Of a stretch of DNA of 43,441 nt, positions 39,046 through 43,441 are shown one piece after another. The notes beneath the pieces are model-generated. The model made no database searches. It saw only the letters and a list, made by a program, of their open reading frames with translations, and was not told the DNA's origin. This DNA comes from Pseudomonas migulae NBRC 103157 (GTDB lineage Bacteria; Pseudomonadota; Gammaproteobacteria; Pseudomonadales; Pseudomonadaceae). Positions within the stretch are counted from its first letter, which is position 1, and every line of letters starts with the position of its first letter. A program made the translations under genes and the position numbers. The stretch covers positions 1-43,441 of the forward strand of contig NZ_BDAG01000050.1 of NCBI RefSeq assembly GCF_002091715.1, given 5' to 3'.

Positions 39046-39866
39046 CGTCCGGCTCCCGCGATCCCGCCGTTTTGCCGCGCCTGCTGCTCACCCTGCTGGC
39101 CATCGCCCTGCTGTGGCCGGGCATCCACTACAGCGAACTGGACCTGAGTGTGCTGATCGCGAGTGACAGCCGGAGTGAAATGGGCCGGTTCGTGTCCGCC
39201 TTCTGGCCCCCGGCCCATGACGAGACGTTCATCGAACTGTTGCTGCAAGCCACCCTGCAAACCCTGGCCATCGCCACGGCTGGCATGGCCCTGGCGTTGC
39301 TGTTGGCGATTCCCGCCAGCCTGTTGGCCAGTCGCGCATTGTCGTTGTCTGCGGCTTCGCGAGCGGGTCGCCCAAGCTATTGGGGGCAACTGCTGCGCTG
39401 GCCGGTGCGCGGGCTGCTGATATTCCTGCGCAGCGTGCCGGAAATCGTCTGGGCCCTGCTGTTCGTGCGCGCCGTCGGCCTTGGCCCGACCGCCGGGGTA
39501 CTGGCGATTGCCATTACCTACAGCGGCATGCTGGGCAAGGTCTACGCGGAAATTTTCGAATCGGTCGATCAACGCCCGGCCCATACGCTGCTGCAATCCG
39601 GCAGTGGTCGGCTCGCGGCCTTTTGCTACGGGATCCTGCCCAATGTCTCGGCCGAGCTGCTGTCGTACACGGTGTATCGCTGGGAATGCGCGATCCGCGC
39701 CTCGGTGGTGATGGGCTTTGTCGGCGCCGGCGGGCTGGGTCAGCAGATGGACCTGTCGTTGCGCATGTTCGCCGGCGGCGAAGTGGCCAGTCTGCTGCTG
39801 ACCTTCCTGGTGCTGGTGCTGCTCGCCGATCAACTCAGCCGTCTGCTGCGCTGGAGGCTGACATGA
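39039..39866 (+). CDS. PhnE-type ABC transporter permease 1
   Basis: A 275-residue membrane permease with about six spans. It carries the PhnE-type EAA-like loop (YAEIFESVDQRPAHTLLQSG) and the segment LIFLRSVPEIVWALLFVRAVG. It ends SVVMGFVGAGGLGQQMD..MFAGGEVASLLLTF. It is followed by a second, related permease (ATGA overlap), so the channel is probably a heterodimer. Confidence 0.9.
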   Translation: MLTSGSRDPAVLPRLLLTLLAIALLWPGIHYSELDLSVLIASDSRSEMGRFVSAFWPPAHDETFIELLLQATLQTLAIATAGMALALLLAIPASLLASRALSLSAASRAGRPSYWGQLLRWPVRGLLIFLRSVPEIVWALLFVRAVGLGPTAGVLAIAITYSGMLGKVYAEIFESVDQRPAHTLLQSGSGRLAAFCYGILPNVSAELLSYTVYRWECAIRASVVMGFVGAGGLGQQMDLSLRMFAGGEVASLLLTFLVLVLLADQLSRLLRWRLT

Positions 39867-40630
39867 ATCGCCTGTTCAACCTGGCCCTGCTGCTCGGCAT
39901 CGGCGCTGCTGTCATCGCCTCGTTCATCTACCTCGGCATCGACCTCGGCGAACTCGGCAGCACCGGCAACCTGAACCAGATGGGCGCTTATGCGCAGCGC
40001 TTTCTCAGCCCGGACCTGAGCCCGACACATCTGCAAGCCATCGCCCACGGCGCCCTCGAAACCATCGCCATGTCTGCCCTCGGCACCCTGATCGCGGCGG
40101 TGTTTGGTTTGCTCCTGGCATTGCCCGCGGCCGGGCGTTTCGGCTGGCCGTTGCAGAGTGCCTCGCGGCTGGTGCTCAACGCGTTGCGCGCGGTACCGGA
40201 ACTGGTGTGGGCCGCACTGATGGTGCTCGCCGCCGGTCTCGGCCCCAACGCCGGCACCCTGGCGCTGGCGCTGCACACCACCGGCGTGCTCGGCCGACTG
40301 TTCGCCGAAGCGCTGGAAAACACCCCGCCCGAACCTGCCGACGCCATCCGCTTGCAGGGCGGCAACGCCGTGTGGGCCTTCTGTTACGGCACCCTGCCCA
40401 ACCTGTTGCCACAGCTGCTGGCCTACATCCTGTACCGCTGGGAAAACAACATCCGCATGGCCAGCGTGCTCGGCTTCGTCGGCGCCGGTGGCCTGGGGCA
40501 AATGCTCTATGTCAGCCTCAGCCTGTTTCAGGAAGCGCAGGCCAGCACGGTGATTCTGGCGATGCTGATACTGGTGTTCGCCGTCGATACCTTGAGCAGC
40601 TGGAGTCGGCAACGCTGGGTCAAGGCGTGA
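39863..40630 (+). CDS. PhnE-type ABC transporter permease 2
   Basis: A 255-residue paralogue of the preceding permease, sharing ALRAVPELVWAALMVLAAG, the EAA-like loop (FAEALENTPPEPADAIRLQG) and ASVLGFVGAGGLGQMLYVSL. It is the last gene of the operon. A strong bidirectional terminator follows 95 nt downstream. Together the four genes encode a complete importer: binding protein, ATPase and two permeases. Confidence 0.9.
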   Translation: MNRLFNLALLLGIGAAVIASFIYLGIDLGELGSTGNLNQMGAYAQRFLSPDLSPTHLQAIAHGALETIAMSALGTLIAAVFGLLLALPAAGRFGWPLQSASRLVLNALRAVPELVWAALMVLAAGLGPNAGTLALALHTTGVLGRLFAEALENTPPEPADAIRLQGGNAVWAFCYGTLPNLLPQLLAYILYRWENNIRMASVLGFVGAGGLGQMLYVSLSLFQEAQASTVILAMLILVFAVDTLSSWSRQRWVKA

Positions 40631-40724
40631 GTGTGTTGGCGTTGTCACTGTCCGAAGGTGGGTAACAGCAAGTCCGCCCGATCGCGAAAGCAACCCGAAG
40701 ACTGCCGCGACTTTTGACGCAAAT

Positions 40725-40760
40725 AAAAAGAGCCACCCTGTGACAGGTGGCCCTCTTTTT
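40725..40760. terminator. Bidirectional intrinsic terminator
   Basis: GCCACC/GGTGGC stem flanked by AAAAAGA on one side and TCTTTTT on the other, so it can stop transcripts from both the importer operon and the convergent membrane-protein gene. Confidence 0.88.
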
Positions 40761-40799
40761 AAAACCGGCGCTACCCGGGAAGTTCAGCCAAGGTTAAAC

Positions 40800-41447
40800 C
40801 TAGCAAGCACCCGCAACAGTCCGTTGCGGCACCACAGCGTAGTGCTGCTGTTTCACTCGTTGAGTCAATGCCAGCATCGTCAGGAAACCCAGTGCAATCA
40901 ACAGCGGATACGCCATCAACAATTCGGACAGTGAATACTTCCAGGCCAGCGGGCGTCCGACGCCCAGCAGGGCTGCATACATCCAGGACACTGCCGACAG
41001 CGAACCGCAAAACAGCGCCAGCATCCGGGCGCTAAACCCGAGCTTGAGCAGCGAACCCGCCTTTTGCATGGCCGGCAATACCAGGCGATGCAGCAAATAA
41101 CCGTTGTAAGTCAACAACATGACAATGATCACTTTGGCCTGAAGCTTTGGATTCTTGAAGTATTCGACTCCTTTTTCCAGGTAATCGATACCCACAATGG
41201 CAATGCCGGTGAACCACAAAGCAATCAATGCAACAACGACAGATGTCTGAAGACTTTCGAGATGAGCATTATCGTGCTCCGACAATACTTTACCCTTCAA
41301 CAAATTCTTGACCATGGCAATATCACTGGTCAACACCAGACCAATGGCAACACAACAAGCGACCAAGTGTGCATAAACAACACCCAACCGAACAAACTCC
41401 ATGCATTCTTTATTTTCGATCAAGCTCATGATTGTATTTATTGTCAC
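40800..41447 (-). CDS. Integral membrane protein of unknown function (215 aa)
   Basis: About five membrane spans: near residues 18-41 (VRLGVVYAHLVACCVAIGLV), 68-90, 103-122, 140-162 and 175-196. The GTG at 41447 is preferred because GGAGA lies 8 nt upstream; an ATG six codons later has no site. Histidines in the first span and in the loops (YAHLV, EHDNAHLES) could bind metal or heme, but no family signature is recognised. It is convergent with the selenate-type importer operon, sharing its terminator. Confidence 0.75.
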   Translation of the reverse strand: MTINTIMSLIENKECMEFVRLGVVYAHLVACCVAIGLVLTSDIAMVKNLLKGKVLSEHDNAHLESLQTSVVVALIALWFTGIAIVGIDYLEKGVEYFKNPKLQAKVIIVMLLTYNGYLLHRLVLPAMQKAGSLLKLGFSARMLALFCGSLSAVSWMYAALLGVGRPLAWKYSLSELLMAYPLLIALGFLTMLALTQRVKQQHYAVVPQRTVAGAC

Positions 41448-41995
41448 GGTAGTATCTCCAACTGTTTCTACAGTACAGACCTTAGTTTGACGGGGTATTA
41501 ATCAAGTTAAAAACCCAGTGCGGTCCGACTGATACAAGAAAAGCCAAATCATAGACCTGGCACGGCTGAACCGATTGATTTGCCTGGCAAACAAGCAACC
41601 GGTCAGGTGTTGGCTCCTGAATTTCGGGTAAAAAAAGCCTCATTTGCAATCACTGCATATGAGGTTCGGTTTCCACTTCTTTTCTGCGATAGCAGGAGCA
41701 GGTCATGGTGACGTGCTGGAGTATCTGAGGGCAGATACGCTCAAATGTTCATTTTTTGAGCAGACTACCGACAGACGGTTAGTTCAGATGATGCAACTCT
41801 TCTCGATGGAGAACCTCCAACTTCCCCGAAAGCCCCGCACTAACTGGTCCGGTAAATTAGATGAGGCTTGAGATGCTTCCATTGGATCCATTAGTTGTTA
41901 TCTTACTAACGAAAAGCGCAACAGGGATCCGATCGTACCCAGAACTAATTAAGTCAGACTTATTATGTTTCATGATTGAAACACCGGGATCCAAT
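41448..41995. other. A/T-rich intergenic stretch
   Basis: About 550 nt between two minus-strand membrane-protein genes, noticeably lower in GC than the rest. A 75-codon plus-strand frame at 41644-41871 has no ribosome site and no recognisable pattern. The only structure seen is the terminator-like hairpin at 41631-41664. Confidence 0.5.
41631..41664 (-). terminator. Probable terminator of the MATE transcript
   Basis: Stem CCTCAT-TGCA/TGCA-ATGAGG with one mismatch, followed on the minus strand by a T run. It lies about 330 nt after the MATE stop codon, so the transcript would have a long 3-prime tail. Confidence 0.6.
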
Positions 41996-43354
41996 CTACA
42001 CCAACCGCTCAATCTTCTGATGCTTCCACACAAGTTTGTAATACAGCGTCTGCAACACCAGCATCCCCAGATACGCCACCGGAAACGCCATCCACACCCC
42101 CTGCAACCCGAACTGCCCATCCAGCACATACGCCACCGGCAACTGCACGCCCACCACGCACACAATCGAAATCGCCATCGGCACCAACACCGTGCCGCTG
42201 GCGCGCATGATCCCGCCGATGATTGCCTGGAAGCCAAACAGCAGCAGACTCCACAGCATGATGTGCAACAGGTGCTCGGCCTTCGCCCGCGTCGAATCGT
42301 CCGTCAGAAACAACCCCAACAACCAGTGCGACAACAAGTAACCCAACAGCACCAAGCCACCGGTCAGGCACACGTTAATCAAAAGGCCCGTGCGCAGAAT
42401 TGGCCCGATCCGCTCGACCCGCGCCGCCCCAATCGCCTGCGCCCCAAGAATCGACGCCGTGATCGCAATCGACAACGCCGGAAACTGCACGTAATTGACG
42501 ATCTGCGTCACCGCCCCATACGCCGCCGTCGCCTGCGAACCGTGCTGATTCACCAGCGCCAGAATCACCAGCTCCGACACCGACAACACCACCATCTGCA
42601 ACCCGGTCGGCAAGCCAATGCGCAACACCTTGCCGAGAATCACCCGATCCAGGCGCATCGCCGCAAACATCTCCCGATCCGGCGCCAACGGATGCCCCTT
42701 ACTGATCAACCGCCACGCCAGCCACCCCATCGCCGCCAGGTTACCCACCAACCCCGCATACGCCGCACTCTGAATCCCCAACATCGGCAACCCGAACCAA
42801 CCGCGAATCAAGGCCGGCGTCAGCGCCAAACCGATGCAGGTCGACACCACCAACGCAATCAGCGGCGACATCGTATCGCTCACCCCACGCAGCAATTGAG
42901 TGAAGAGCACGTAGACCAGCAGCGACGGCATGATCCACATCATCACGTGCGCGTAGGACACCGCGTCGTCGAGTACGTCGGCCGGGGTTCCCAACCCCTG
43001 CAAGGCTGACCGGGCGAACACACTTCCGAGGATGGCCGCCGCTAGACCGATGATTGCTCCCAACAGCAACGTGGTGGCAGCGATGGTTTTCACCAGATGC
43101 GGCTCACGTGCGCCCCAGGCTTGGCCGATGAGCACACCCGCCCCCGCGCCGAGGCCGATGACCAGGGCGATGAAGAAGAACACGATGGGGAACATGCCGG
43201 AGACGGCCGCCAGGGCTTGGGTGCCGAGCATTTGGCCGATGTAGATGCTGTTGACGGTGCCCGACATGGATTGGAGGAAATTGGAGAGGACCATGGGGGC
43301 TAGGAAAAGGAGGTAGGTTTTCCAGAGGGGGTGTTGGGTGGTGGGGGTTTGCAT
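41996..43354 (-). CDS. MATE-family multidrug efflux transporter
   Basis: A 452-residue inner-membrane exporter with about twelve spans in two related halves. Typical features are LFLAPMVLSNFLQSMSGTVN and SIYIGQMLGTQALAAVSGM at the start, GAGAGVLIGQAWGARE in the first half, and SILGAQAIGAARVERIGPIL at the equivalent place in the second half. It uses a proton or sodium gradient to expel cationic compounds. The ribosome site is weak (cctccaccca before ATG), so expression may be low. No regulator is within the window on its upstream side. Confidence 0.93.
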   Translation of the reverse strand: MQTPTTQHPLWKTYLLFLAPMVLSNFLQSMSGTVNSIYIGQMLGTQALAAVSGMFPIVFFFIALVIGLGAGAGVLIGQAWGAREPHLVKTIAATTLLLGAIIGLAAAILGSVFARSALQGLGTPADVLDDAVSYAHVMMWIMPSLLVYVLFTQLLRGVSDTMSPLIALVVSTCIGLALTPALIRGWFGLPMLGIQSAAYAGLVGNLAAMGWLAWRLISKGHPLAPDREMFAAMRLDRVILGKVLRIGLPTGLQMVVLSVSELVILALVNQHGSQATAAYGAVTQIVNYVQFPALSIAITASILGAQAIGAARVERIGPILRTGLLINVCLTGGLVLLGYLLSHWLLGLFLTDDSTRAKAEHLLHIMLWSLLLFGFQAIIGGIMRASGTVLVPMAISIVCVVGVQLPVAYVLDGQFGLQGVWMAFPVAYLGMLVLQTLYYKLVWKHQKIERLV

Positions 43355-43441
43355 TGGGTGGAGGTCCGTCTCGACTGCGGAGTTGGGATTCTAGAGGATA
43401 GCGTTAGCGGGGATGTACAAAGTTGAATGAATGTTTTGGCG

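Noticed and set aside
41557..41590. Possible sigma-54 promoter (ctggcacggctg..)
   Set aside because: The GG and GC elements are not at the required spacing and no gene start lies suitably downstream.
41644..41871. 75-codon plus-strand frame in the low-GC gap
   Set aside because: No ribosome site, no recognisable pattern, and it begins inside a terminator-like hairpin.
41861..43009. 382-codon plus-strand frame rich in His, Gln, Arg and Pro
   Set aside because: Antisense to the MATE gene; extreme composition is the mirror of membrane-protein codons.

Overview
The window looks like a chromosomal segment of a Pseudomonas, most likely of the fluorescens lineage. The reasons are the high-GC coding style, gene families typical of that genus (DUF2388, DUF2789, GlxA-type regulators, PotF-like binding proteins), and the many paired REP sequences of the 'gtgggagcgggcttgctcgcga' and 'gtaggagccggcttgctggcga' types between genes. 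No rRNA, tRNA, phage, integrase, transposase or CRISPR array was seen. This is ordinary core/accessory chromosome with a dense layer of regulatory and repeat structure.

Layout. 1-3.5 kb: a glycine-betaine/proline-type binding protein, then several small Pseudomonas proteins of unknown function (one is DUF2789). 3.7-4.6 kb: a nested palindrome of about 840 bp with two 237-nt arms and an extended REP pair at its centre; it contains no gene. 4.6-9.5 kb: a chemoreceptor with an unusual C-terminal sensor region, a DksA-like protein lacking two zinc cysteines, a GST, a membrane protein followed by a 24-residue hydrophobic peptide, and a secreted cysteine-rich protein. 9.6-11.7 kb: an OmpR/EnvZ-type two-component pair. 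11.8-15.2 kb: an aldo/keto reductase-SDR-SRPBCC operon divergent from a LysR regulator. 15.5-23.6 kb: a second LysR regulator, DinB, a 2-hydroxyglutarate-oxidase-like flavoprotein with an SDR lacking the usual catalytic Tyr/Lys, a broken RidA gene, DUF2388, a serine/threonine dehydratase-like enzyme, an SDR divergent from a GlxA-type regulator, and an ICMT-family membrane methyltransferase.

23.7-28 kb: a HAD phosphatase, a single-domain response regulator, a three-gene redox operon (cytochrome b561-like, sulfite-oxidase-fold molybdoenzyme, MXKDX pentapeptide-repeat protein), and an RlmI-like methyltransferase. 28-31.4 kb: a LuxR-type regulator divergent from a PotF-like binding protein and a P1-family (DmpA/BapA) self-processing peptidase. 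31.3-34.3 kb: two TetR-type regulators, each divergent from its probable target (a quinone oxidoreductase and a DUF4442 hotdog protein). Three exactly phased inverted repeats lie in the second divergent region, and a multi-hairpin sRNA candidate lies between the two units. 34.4-37.1 kb: a GNAT acetyltransferase, YceI, and tandem duplicated Ohr peroxidases. 37.4-40.6 kb: a complete, translationally coupled PhnCDEE-type ABC importer of the class annotated as putative selenate transporters. 40.8-43.4 kb: a membrane protein of unknown function and a MATE efflux pump.

Nothing here is clearly a new defence or mobile system. The most unusual items are the nested palindrome, REP copies that supply stop codons, the triple phased operator, the structured RNA candidate, the molybdoenzyme/MXKDX operon, the LuxR/PotF-like/P1-peptidase cluster and the conserved-looking 24-residue membrane peptide. 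Functions are inferred by recognising families from sequence; no database search was run.
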